Shown here piece by piece: positions 1 through 6,714 of a stretch of 6,714 nucleotides of DNA. The notes beneath the pieces were generated by a model, which was not told where the DNA came from, made no database searches, and saw only the letters and a program-made list of their open reading frames with translations. This DNA is from Burkholderiales bacterium. GTDB taxonomy: Bacteria; Pseudomonadota; Gammaproteobacteria; Burkholderiales; Burkholderiaceae_D. The translations under genes and the position numbers were made by a program. The stretch covers positions 1 to 6,714 of the forward strand of contig SYFN01000145.1 of the NCBI GenBank assembly GCA_005800405.1. The letters are read 5' to 3'. The first letter of the stretch is position 1. Each line of letters starts with the position of its first letter.

Positions 1-528
1 AATATGACCAAAGCCGGGGTATATGCAGCCAATCAGCTGTTTGCAACCCTGGACACCACATCTCGGCGCATGCATCTGGCCGGCGCCGGGAACGTGGTCA
101 TATCGGACACCGTCGGCTTCATCCGCGAATTACCCACACAGCTGGTAGCGGCTTTTCGCGCCACGCTGGAAGAAACCGTACATGCCGATTTACTTCTGCA
201 TGTGGTCGATGGGGCGAGCCCGGTCCGGGACGAGCAAATAGAGCAGGTAAACGCAGTTTTGCGGGAGATTGGGGCAGATCATATCCCTCAGATTCTCGTC
301 TGGAACAAGATCGACTTGGCGGGTGTTCGTCCGGCAATCGAGCGTGATGAATATGATAAAATTCACCGCGTTTTTGTGAGTGCACGGACGGGCGAAGGTA
401 TTGAATTGCTCAGACAAGCCATTGTGGAATCTGCCCAAGTCGGTGTCGGACGCGAAGCTCGCCAAGCGCTTCAGGAGCAGCAAGACGACTTGTCTCTCCC
501 GAACAGTGTATCGAGACTTGGTCGGTGA
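1..528 (+). CDS. hflX: GTPase HflX, C-terminal part (5' end outside window)
   Basis: HflX is a ribosome-associated GTPase that binds the 50S subunit and helps rescue or split stalled ribosomes, notably under heat stress. The reading frame is open from base 1 and ends at TGA 526–528, so about 175 codons are visible, and more than half of a usual HflX (roughly 370–450 residues) lies upstream. Counting from the Met at base 4, the frame opens with the HflX-typical VYAANQLFATLD stretch holding the G2/switch I Thr (about residue 15–18). It continues with the G3 motif DTVGFI (35–40), the G4 motif NKID (101–104) and a G5-like SAR (126–128). The P-loop and the N-terminal ribosome-binding domain are not in the window. 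The Met at base 4 is internal and is not the start. The tail after the G domain is short and Gln/Asp-rich. In many proteobacteria hfq lies just upstream of hflX, but that cannot be seen here. Confidence 0.95.
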   Translation, partial: NMTKAGVYAANQLFATLDTTSRRMHLAGAGNVVISDTVGFIRELPTQLVAAFRATLEETVHADLLLHVVDGASPVRDEQIEQVNAVLREIGADHIPQILVWNKIDLAGVRPAIERDEYDKIHRVFVSARTGEGIELLRQAIVESAQVGVGREARQALQEQQDDLSLPNSVSRLGR

Positions 529-650
529 TGATGAAATCCTGTTTGCTCTCGCGTCTCCGTGGTGAATTGTGTTTTCCGATTTTCACGCTTTTCTCTAAGC
601 CACCAGCGTTTCACTGACGACTAAAAATACCTAACGCGGAACGCCACAGC

Positions 651-1928
651 ATGCTTGAATCAATCTTCAAAAAACTCGGTCTGAAATTTTCGCTCAACGA
701 TCCTCGTTGGGGACGCGGGTCGCAAGACAACGAGCAGGAGCCCCGGCGCAACGACAAGCGGCCCAACGACGGCCCGCCAGATCTTGACCAGTTGTGGCGC
801 GACTTCAACCAGCGCTTGAACCGACTGTTTGGCGGACGAGGTGGTGGGCGAGGCGGCGACGGGAGTGGCACGCCCGGCGACGCGCGAGGCGCAGGCATCA
901 GCGCCGGCATCGTTGCGATGGTGATTTTTTTCCTGTGGCTCGTGAGTGGATTTTTCATCGTGCAGGAGGGCCAAACGGGCGTCGTACTAACTTTCGGAAA
1001 GCTCAGTCACGCTACTGCTCCCGGCTTCAACTGGCGCTGGCCTTATCCGATTCAAGCCCATGAGGTTGTCAATGTTTCTCAGGTCCGTACTGTGGAGGTA
1101 GGCTACCGGAGCAATGTGCGCAACAAGCTCGCGCGCGAGTCCTTAATGTTGACCGACGACGAGAACATTATTGACATTCAGTTTGCCGTCCAATACCGCC
1201 TGAAGGATGCGACCGACTGGGTCTTCAACAACCGGGAGCAGGAAGAAACCGTCAAGCAAGTTGCGGAAACGGCGATTCGTGAAATCGTCGGTAAAAGCAA
1301 AATGGACTTTGTACTCTACGAAGGCCGCGAAAAAATCGCGTTTGATACCCTCGGATTGATGCAGCAGATTCTTGATCGCTATCGCGCAGGTGTCATGGTT
1401 ACCAATGTGACGATGCAGGCGGTGCAGCCGCCAGAACAAGTGCAGGCTTCATTTGATGATGCGGTGAAGGCTGGGCAGGACCGTGAACGGCAGAAGAACG
1501 AAGGACAGGCCTACGCCAATGATGTCGTTCCAAGAGCCCGAGGTGCAGCCTCGCGGTTGTTGCAGGAATCCGAAGGTTATCGTTCTCGCGTGATTGCCAA
1601 TGCCGAGGGTGAGGCTGCGCGTTTCTCAAAAATTCTCGCCGAGTATCAAAAGGCGCCTGGCGTCACGCGTGACCGAATTTACATTGAAGCCATGCAGCAG
1701 ATTTTTGCCAGCACCACCAAGGTCATGATCGACACCAAATCCAACAACAACATGATCTACCTGCCTTTGGACAAGTTGATTGCCCAGACAGCGGCAGAGT
1801 CAGCTGCCGGTACGCAAAACGCGCCGCAGGCACCATCTCCGCTCAACGACGTGTTGGCCCCGGAGTCGTCGCGACCGGAACCACGTAACCGTGATGCACG
1901 CAGCTCACGCGATCGGGAGACACGCTGA
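651..1928 (+). CDS. hflK: FtsH-associated membrane protein HflK (SPFH/band 7)
   Basis: HflK pairs with HflC in a large periplasm-facing SPFH complex in the inner membrane that surrounds and modulates the FtsH AAA+ protease. The 425-residue product is close to the family's usual length. It opens with a hydrophilic cytoplasmic segment of about 80 residues, including a Gly/Arg-rich run at 61–73. One transmembrane helix follows at about 82–103. The SPFH/band 7 domain starts with VQEGQTGVVLTFGK (104–117) and runs to about 260. An Ala/Glu/Arg-rich helical region (about 265–335) then resembles the coiled coil of SPFH proteins. The C-terminal tail from about 380 is Pro/Ser/Arg-rich and probably disordered. 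The ATG at 651 has only a weak Shine–Dalgarno match (GCGGA, 636–640), but it gives the expected N terminus. The stop codon overlaps the hflC start, implying translational coupling. The 122-base gap after hflX may hold a promoter, though none is convincing. Confidence 0.96.
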   Translation: MLESIFKKLGLKFSLNDPRWGRGSQDNEQEPRRNDKRPNDGPPDLDQLWRDFNQRLNRLFGGRGGGRGGDGSGTPGDARGAGISAGIVAMVIFFLWLVSGFFIVQEGQTGVVLTFGKLSHATAPGFNWRWPYPIQAHEVVNVSQVRTVEVGYRSNVRNKLARESLMLTDDENIIDIQFAVQYRLKDATDWVFNNREQEETVKQVAETAIREIVGKSKMDFVLYEGREKIAFDTLGLMQQILDRYRAGVMVTNVTMQAVQPPEQVQASFDDAVKAGQDRERQKNEGQAYANDVVPRARGAASRLLQESEGYRSRVIANAEGEAARFSKILAEYQKAPGVTRDRIYIEAMQQIFASTTKVMIDTKSNNNMIYLPLDKLIAQTAAESAAGTQNAPQAPSPLNDVLAPESSRPEPRNRDARSSRDRETR

Positions 1929-1930
1929 TG
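1915..1930 (+). promoter_or_regulatory. hflC ribosome binding site inside hflK end, with TGATG stop/start overlap
   Basis: GGGAG at 1915–1919 lies 8 bases before the hflC ATG (1928–1930) and within the last codons of hflK. The hflK TGA (1926–1928) shares its A with that ATG. A strong site plus the one-base overlap suggests coupled translation that would help keep HflK and HflC at similar levels. The arrangement is read directly from sequence, and the coupling is inferred. Confidence 0.7.
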
Positions 1931-2806
1931 AATCGCCTTGTTTCCTATGTCATTGCGGGTATTATTGCGTTGACTATCCTCGCGTCTACCCTGTTTGTCG
2001 TGGACCAGCGCCAGTTTGCCATCGTGTTTGCGCTAGGTGAAGTGAAGCAGGTCATCAAGGAACCTGGTTTGCACTTCAAGTTGCCGCCACCATTCCAAAA
2101 TGTGATTTTCCTCGACAAGCGCATCCTGACACTGGATACGCCAGAGGCTGATCGTTTCATCACTGCGGAGAAAAAGAACATCCTGGTTGATGCCTACGTC
2201 AAGTGGCGTATCGTTGATCCGCGTTTGTATTTCATTAGTTTTGGCGGCGATGAGCGTCGCGCCCAAGACCGCATGGCGCAGATCGTGAAGGCAGCGCTCA
2301 ACGAGGAGATCACCAAGCGCACCGTACGCGAAGTGATTTCAGGCGAGCGCGGGAAGGTGATGGATGCCATTGCTTCCAAGGTCAGCGACGAGGTCAAGCA
2401 AATCGGTGGACAAATTGTCGACGTGCGGTTGAAGCGTGTTGATTATGTCGAACAAATTAATAATTCGGTGTACGAGCGCATGAAATCCGAACGCGCACGT
2501 GTGGCAAATGAGCTGCGCTCTACTGGAGCGGCCGAATCTGAAAAGATTCGTGCCGATGCCGATCGCCAGCGTATCGTGATTCTTGCTGAGGCTTACCGAC
2601 AGGCAGAAGGTATACGCGGTGAGGGTGATGCCAAGGCTGCTCGAATTTACGCGCAGGCGTTCGGACAAAATCCGGAGTTTTACAAGTTCAGTCGCAGCCT
2701 CGAGGCCTACCGCGAGAGCTTCAAGACGCGCAGTGACGTACTCTTGATTGACCCGAATTCGGAGTTCCTGAGGTATTTCAAGGCTCCCGGCGGCGCCCGT
2801 AAATAA
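1928..2806 (+). CDS. hflC: FtsH-associated membrane protein HflC (SPFH/band 7)
   Basis: HflC is the partner of HflK in the HflKC complex, which forms a cage-like assembly around FtsH in the inner membrane and modulates degradation of membrane proteins. The product has 292 residues, the normal family size. A single N-terminal transmembrane helix lies at about 4–25. It is followed by VVDQRQFAIVFALGEV (24–39), the characteristic start of the SPFH domain, including the conserved GLHFKLP segment (47–53). The SPFH domain extends to about 175. A charged helical region rich in Glu, Arg and Ala (about 180–240) then precedes the C-terminal part, which ends with the FLRYFK segment seen in HflC proteins (280–285). 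The ATG start overlaps the hflK stop by one base and has a good Shine–Dalgarno. No truncation or frameshift is seen. The DUF2065 gene follows after 9 bases. Confidence 0.96.
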   Translation: MNRLVSYVIAGIIALTILASTLFVVDQRQFAIVFALGEVKQVIKEPGLHFKLPPPFQNVIFLDKRILTLDTPEADRFITAEKKNILVDAYVKWRIVDPRLYFISFGGDERRAQDRMAQIVKAALNEEITKRTVREVISGERGKVMDAIASKVSDEVKQIGGQIVDVRLKRVDYVEQINNSVYERMKSERARVANELRSTGAAESEKIRADADRQRIVILAEAYRQAEGIRGEGDAKAARIYAQAFGQNPEFYKFSRSLEAYRESFKTRSDVLLIDPNSEFLRYFKAPGGARK

Positions 2807-2818
2807 GAGCGCGTTGTG
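2805..2818 (+). promoter_or_regulatory. ribosome binding site deciding the GTG start of the DUF2065 gene
   Basis: AAGAG at 2805–2809 lies 6 bases before GTG 2816–2818 and overlaps the hflC TAA (2804–2806). This supports the GTG as the true start of the small membrane protein and suggests coupling to hflC translation. Confidence 0.6.
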
Positions 2819-3016
2819 TCAGCTGCCTTGTTGATGGCCCTCGGCCTGTTATTCGTGCTCGAGGGTTTGTTTCCTTTCCTTGCTCCCGAGCGCTGGCGGC
2901 AGACCTTGCTTCAACTTGCCCGCCTGTCAGCTGGCCAGATTCGTTTTTTTGGGCTTGTCGCCATCCTGTTTGGTATTCTCCTGCTCGCCCTTCATCATTT
3001 CACTGCTGACGTTTGA
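2816..3016 (+). CDS. yjeT: DUF2065 small inner-membrane protein (YjeT-like), GTG start
   Basis: This 66-residue hydrophobic protein belongs to the DUF2065/YjeT type, whose function is not established. Two membrane helices are evident at about 3–23 and 43–60. They are joined by a short charged loop containing [14 protein letters not shown] (24–37), and an Arg-Phe-Phe-Gly group (43–46) opens the second helix. The start is a GTG at 2816, supported by AAGAG at 2805–2809 six bases upstream, which overlaps the hflC stop. No in-frame ATG would give both helices, since the next Met is residue 8, inside helix 1. Position supports the family call: E. coli yjeT also lies directly after hflC and before purA. 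Its tight coupling to hflKC suggests, but does not prove, a role with that membrane complex. The gene is easily missed because of its size and GTG start. Confidence 0.85.
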   Translation: MSAALLMALGLLFVLEGLFPFLAPERWRQTLLQLARLSAGQIRFFGLVAILFGILLLALHHFTADV

Positions 3017-3021
3017 TTTTC

Positions 3022-5489
<2,468 letters not shown>

Positions 5490-5503
5490 AAAATTTGTTG
5501 GTC

Positions 5504-6010
5504 ATGCCCGCCCATCAAAGCGCACATCATTGGGTTTCTTGGGATGGCTACCATCACACAATAGAATCGCTGGTCAAAATTGTCCATCAATCAGGATGGC
5601 AATTCGATCAGGTGCTGTGTCTTGCCAGAGGCGGACTGCGGCCCGGTGATGTGTTTTCGCGCCTCTTCAAGGTGCCGCTCGCCATTCTCTCCACCAGTTC
5701 TTACCGCCAGGCTGCCGGCACTCAGCGTGGTGAGCTGGATATTTCCAACAGCATCACCTCCACCGCCGGCCCGCTTGCCGGACGGATTTTGCTGATGGAC
5801 GACTTGGTGGTTTCCGGTGTGACCTTGCATCGTGTGCAGGAACACCTGCGCATTGGTTTTCCTGAGGTTTGCGAAGTACGTTCGGCCGTCATTTGGTACA
5901 AGGCCTGTCCGGTCATGCGGCCGGATTATTTTGTGGAATACCTGCCTGACAACCCCTGGATTCATCAGCCCTTCGAAATCTACGATGACATGATTGTCGA
6001 CCGGCTGTAA
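5504..6010 (+). CDS. PRPP-binding phosphoribosyltransferase (type I, substrate unknown)
   Basis: This is a predicted type I phosphoribosyltransferase, resembling the xanthine/hypoxanthine-guanine salvage group (Hpt1/COG2236-like by my recollection). The substrate cannot be read from sequence. The 168-residue product has a PPi-loop-like ARGGLRPG (41–48). The PRPP-binding motif ILLMDDLVVSGVTL (95–108) keeps both acidic residues (Asp99, Asp100), but Ser replaces the more usual Thr of the TG pair. A C-terminal aromatic block, PWIHQPFEIYD (151–161), resembles the purine-stacking end of XGPRT-like enzymes. The ATG at 5504 is preferred. An in-frame TTG at 5495 would add three residues, and neither has a clear Shine–Dalgarno. 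Lying 14 bases after purA, it is likely cotranscribed and probably acts in purine salvage or nucleotide metabolism. It converges with the Lrp-type gene across 38 bases that hold no strong terminator. Confidence 0.85.
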   Translation: MPAHQSAHHWVSWDGYHHTIESLVKIVHQSGWQFDQVLCLARGGLRPGDVFSRLFKVPLAILSTSSYRQAAGTQRGELDISNSITSTAGPLAGRILLMDDLVVSGVTLHRVQEHLRIGFPEVCEVRSAVIWYKACPVMRPDYFVEYLPDNPWIHQPFEIYDDMIVDRL

Positions 6011-6048
6011 CTGCCAAGCCAACGAGCAGGTTTTGTCGCATACGGTGA

Positions 6049-6510
6049 TCAGCGCCGAATCGAAAGCTGGCTTTGCTTCAGGCGCCGCAGCACGAAGCTT
6101 GATTTGCTGTGACGGATGCCGGGAATCTTGTACAAACGTTCCCTCAGGAAGCGCTCATAGCCCCGTGTGCCCTCGACAGCCACGCGAATGTAGTAGTCGT
6201 AATCGCCCGAGACCAGATACGCTTCCAATACTTCCGGAATTTCTTCGATGGGTTTGCCGAATTCAAACAGCGCTTCATCCGAATGGTTGTCCAGCGTCAC
6301 ATGCAAGATCACCGTTTCGCTCAGGCCGACTTTTTCGGGGTTGACCCGAACCGCATAGCCTTCGATCACCCCAGCGTCTTCCATGCGCCTGATCCGCGTC
6401 CAGCAGGGCGATGCCGTGAGACCCACTTGCTTGCCCAGCTCCTGAAGACTAAGGCGCGCATCGTTTTGCAAGGCCTCCAGGATCGCGATATCAAATTTAT
6501 CCAATTCCAT
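6049..6510 (-). CDS. Lrp/AsnC-family transcriptional regulator
   Basis: This is a DNA-binding regulator of the feast/famine (Lrp/AsnC) family, which usually senses amino acids and often controls a neighbouring transport or catabolic gene. The 153-residue product is the usual length. MELDKFDIAILEALQNDARL opens the winged helix-turn-helix. The recognition region, LGKQVGLTASPCWTRIRRME (25–44), carries the S-P-C-x-x-R-I-R-R pattern common in the family. The linker GVIEGYAVRVNPEKVGL (47–63) leads to the RAM effector/oligomerisation domain (about 65–145), which contains SGDYDYYIRV (101–110). I chose the ATG whose first base is 6510, because the family N terminus begins there. An in-frame TTG at 6600 would add 30 hydrophobic residues encoded by the promoter and by the apparent IS end, which is not credible. 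No clear Shine–Dalgarno is seen. The target and effector are unknown. The gene normally found divergent from such regulators is absent here, with an IS30-like element in its place. Confidence 0.93.
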   Translation of the reverse strand: MELDKFDIAILEALQNDARLSLQELGKQVGLTASPCWTRIRRMEDAGVIEGYAVRVNPEKVGLSETVILHVTLDNHSDEALFEFGKPIEEIPEVLEAYLVSGDYDYYIRVAVEGTRGYERFLRERLYKIPGIRHSKSSFVLRRLKQSQLSIRR

Positions 6511-6547
6511 TCTGAAAATATTTAGATTTGCGAAAGAATTTTCTGAA
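6510..6547. repeat. TTCTGAA direct repeat pair around the regulator's start and transcription start
   Basis: TTCTGAA occurs at 6510–6516 and again at 6541–6547, 31 bases apart (about three helical turns), both followed by A/T-rich bases. The first copy touches the start codon and the second touches the −10 box and predicted transcription start. Lrp/AsnC proteins often bind phased A/T-rich sites at their own promoters, so these could be autoregulatory operators. Seven-base repeats also occur by chance in A/T-rich DNA. Confidence 0.25.
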
Positions 6548-6573
6548 TTATAGGAAGTTGCCACGATAATCAA
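6547..6573 (-). promoter_or_regulatory. probable sigma-70 promoter of the Lrp/AsnC-type gene
   Basis: On the − strand a perfect TATAAT (complement of 6547–6552) has TTGATT (complement of 6568–6573) upstream with a 15-base spacer. This is a strong −10 with a four-of-six −35 at slightly short spacing. Transcription would start near 6540, giving a leader of about 30 bases before the ATG at 6510. The −35 lies only a few bases from the apparent IS30 end. The promoter is inferred from sequence only. Confidence 0.55.
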
Positions 6574-6614
6574 AAGGGTGAATTCAAGGACGAAGTGCAA
6601 CTTTGATTAATGGG

Positions 6615-6642
6615 TTGGATGGCTGAGGTGCATTAGTATCAA
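6615..6642 (+). promoter_or_regulatory. possible weak promoter of the IS30 transposase
   Basis: TTGGAT (6615–6620) and TATCAA (6637–6642), separated by 16 bases, each match four of six positions of the sigma-70 −35 and −10 consensus. Initiation would be near 6649, giving a leader of about 24 bases before the ATG and excluding the left arm of the 11-bp inverted repeat. This is a weak, tentative call. Confidence 0.25.
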
Positions 6643-6695
6643 AGCCTTTTGACCAGCCAGTCGAAGAAGCACATGACCTATACACACCTCAGCCA
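6620..6695. repeat. 11-bp perfect inverted repeat bracketing the transposase start
   Basis: TGGCTGAGGTG at 6620–6630 is exactly complementary to CACCTCAGCCA at 6685–6695. The 54-base interval holds the ribosome binding site and ATG (6673), and the right arm covers codons 5–8 of the transposase. In an RNA containing both arms, the start region would sit in the loop of a long-range stem. The left arm's TGGCTG could alternatively pair with CAGCCA at 6654–6659. The pairing is read directly, and its function is inferred. Confidence 0.6.
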
Positions 6696-6714
6696 AACCG
6701 AACGTTATCAGATT
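6673..6714 (+). CDS. IS30-family transposase, first 14 codons (3' end outside window)
   Basis: The ATG at 6673 begins MTYTHLSQTERYQI, which closely matches the usual IS30-family opening (M-T-Y-x-x-L-x-x-x-E-R-Y-x-I), the start of its N-terminal DNA-binding helix-turn-helix region. IS30 transposases are DDE recombinases of roughly 300–350 residues, and their catalytic core would lie beyond the window. GAAG repeats at 6663–6669 provide a modest ribosome binding site. Only 42 bases are visible, so whether the gene is intact is unknown. The identification rests on a short but distinctive N terminus plus the IS-like end upstream. Confidence 0.75.
   Translation, partial: MTYTHLSQTERYQI

Larger units (their letters stand above)
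6577..6714 (+). mobile_element. IS30-family insertion sequence, left end (runs off window)
   Basis: The start of an IS30-type transposase at 6673 marks the element. The bases from 6582, ATTCAAGGACGAAGTGCAAC, resemble the IS30-family terminal inverted repeat as I recall it (ATTCAA near the tip, GCAAC about a dozen bases later). That places the boundary near 6577–6579. The exact edge, the 2–3 bp target duplication and the right end cannot be verified because the other end is outside the window. The transposase reads away from the Lrp-type gene. About 95 bases lie between the presumed tip and the transposase start, longer than a minimal leader, and they contain an inverted repeat arm. Confidence 0.72.

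Noticed and set aside
380..565. Frameshifted continuation of HflX in the +2 frame to 565
   Set aside because: The normal frame continues plausibly past the G5 motif to its own stop at 526–528, and the alternative frame shows no HflX-like sequence.
529..650. Possible terminator or promoter in the 122-base hflX–hflK gap (CGTG 558–561 / CACG 584–587; TAAAAA at 622–627)
   Set aside because: The stem is only four pairs with a long loop, and the A-rich −10-like hexamer has no acceptable −35 at 16–18 bases. Nothing here is strong enough to annotate.
611..974. Overlapping − strand open frames opposite hflK (up to 115 codons)
   Set aside because: They are rich in Arg/Pro/Ser, resemble no known protein and lie opposite well-supported HflK codons. 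They are compositional shadows.
6008..6048. Terminator between the convergent phosphoribosyltransferase and Lrp-type genes (CTGC 6011–6014 / GCAG 6026–6029, then GTTTT)
   Set aside because: A four-base stem with an 11-base loop and a short T run is not a convincing intrinsic terminator.
6511..6600. 30-residue N-terminal extension of the Lrp-type regulator from a TTG at 6600
   Set aside because: The extension spans the promoter and the apparent IS terminal repeat. The family N terminus begins at the ATG at 6510.
6570..6652. TCAAAAGG (6570–6577) complementary to CCTTTTGA (6645–6652), and CTTTGAT (6601–6607) complementary to ATCAAAG (6638–6644)
   Set aside because: These are short A/T-rich pairings, and the first straddles the presumed IS edge. 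They are likely chance and weaker than the 11-bp repeat nearby.

Overview
The window is a conserved bacterial chromosomal block followed by the left edge of a mobile element. Gene order and protein types point to a betaproteobacterium. The order hflX–hflK–hflC–yjeT(DUF2065)–hisZ–purA–phosphoribosyltransferase matches the arrangement I know from that class. E. coli has the related hflX–hflK–hflC–yjeT–purA order without hisZ. GC content looks moderate (mid-50s %, estimated by eye). I cannot name the genus from sequence alone.

Layout: 1–528 is the C-terminal part of hflX, a ribosome-associated GTPase, with the gene start outside the window. After a 122-base gap come seven tightly spaced genes or gene ends on the + strand: hflK (651–1928), hflC (1928–2806, sharing one base with hflK), a DUF2065/YjeT small membrane protein (2816–3016, GTG start), hisZ (3022–4185), purA (4191–5489) and a PRPP-binding phosphoribosyltransferase (5504–6010). 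From hflK onward the gaps run from a one-base overlap to 14 bases, so this looks like one operon. A 38-base convergent gap then separates it from a − strand Lrp/AsnC-family regulator (6049–6510). About 65–70 bases beyond that regulator's start lies what looks like the left end of an IS30-family insertion sequence, whose transposase begins at 6673 and runs off the window.

How the genes fit together: HflK and HflC form the SPFH-type membrane complex that associates with the FtsH protease, and the DUF2065 protein is a two-helix membrane protein encoded directly after them. HisZ is the catalytically inactive, HisRS-like regulatory subunit of the short-form ATP phosphoribosyltransferase HisG. PurA commits IMP to AMP, and the last gene is a predicted PRPP-dependent transferase. 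The second half of the operon therefore touches the ATP/PRPP/purine–histidine branch point.

I see no evidence of a novel defence or other exotic system. The least ordinary part is the right edge. An 11-bp perfect inverted repeat brackets the transposase start, and the IS end abuts a recognisable promoter of the Lrp-type gene. Three genes (hisZ, the phosphoribosyltransferase and the Lrp-type regulator) also have upstream in-frame TTG codons that could mislead start calling.
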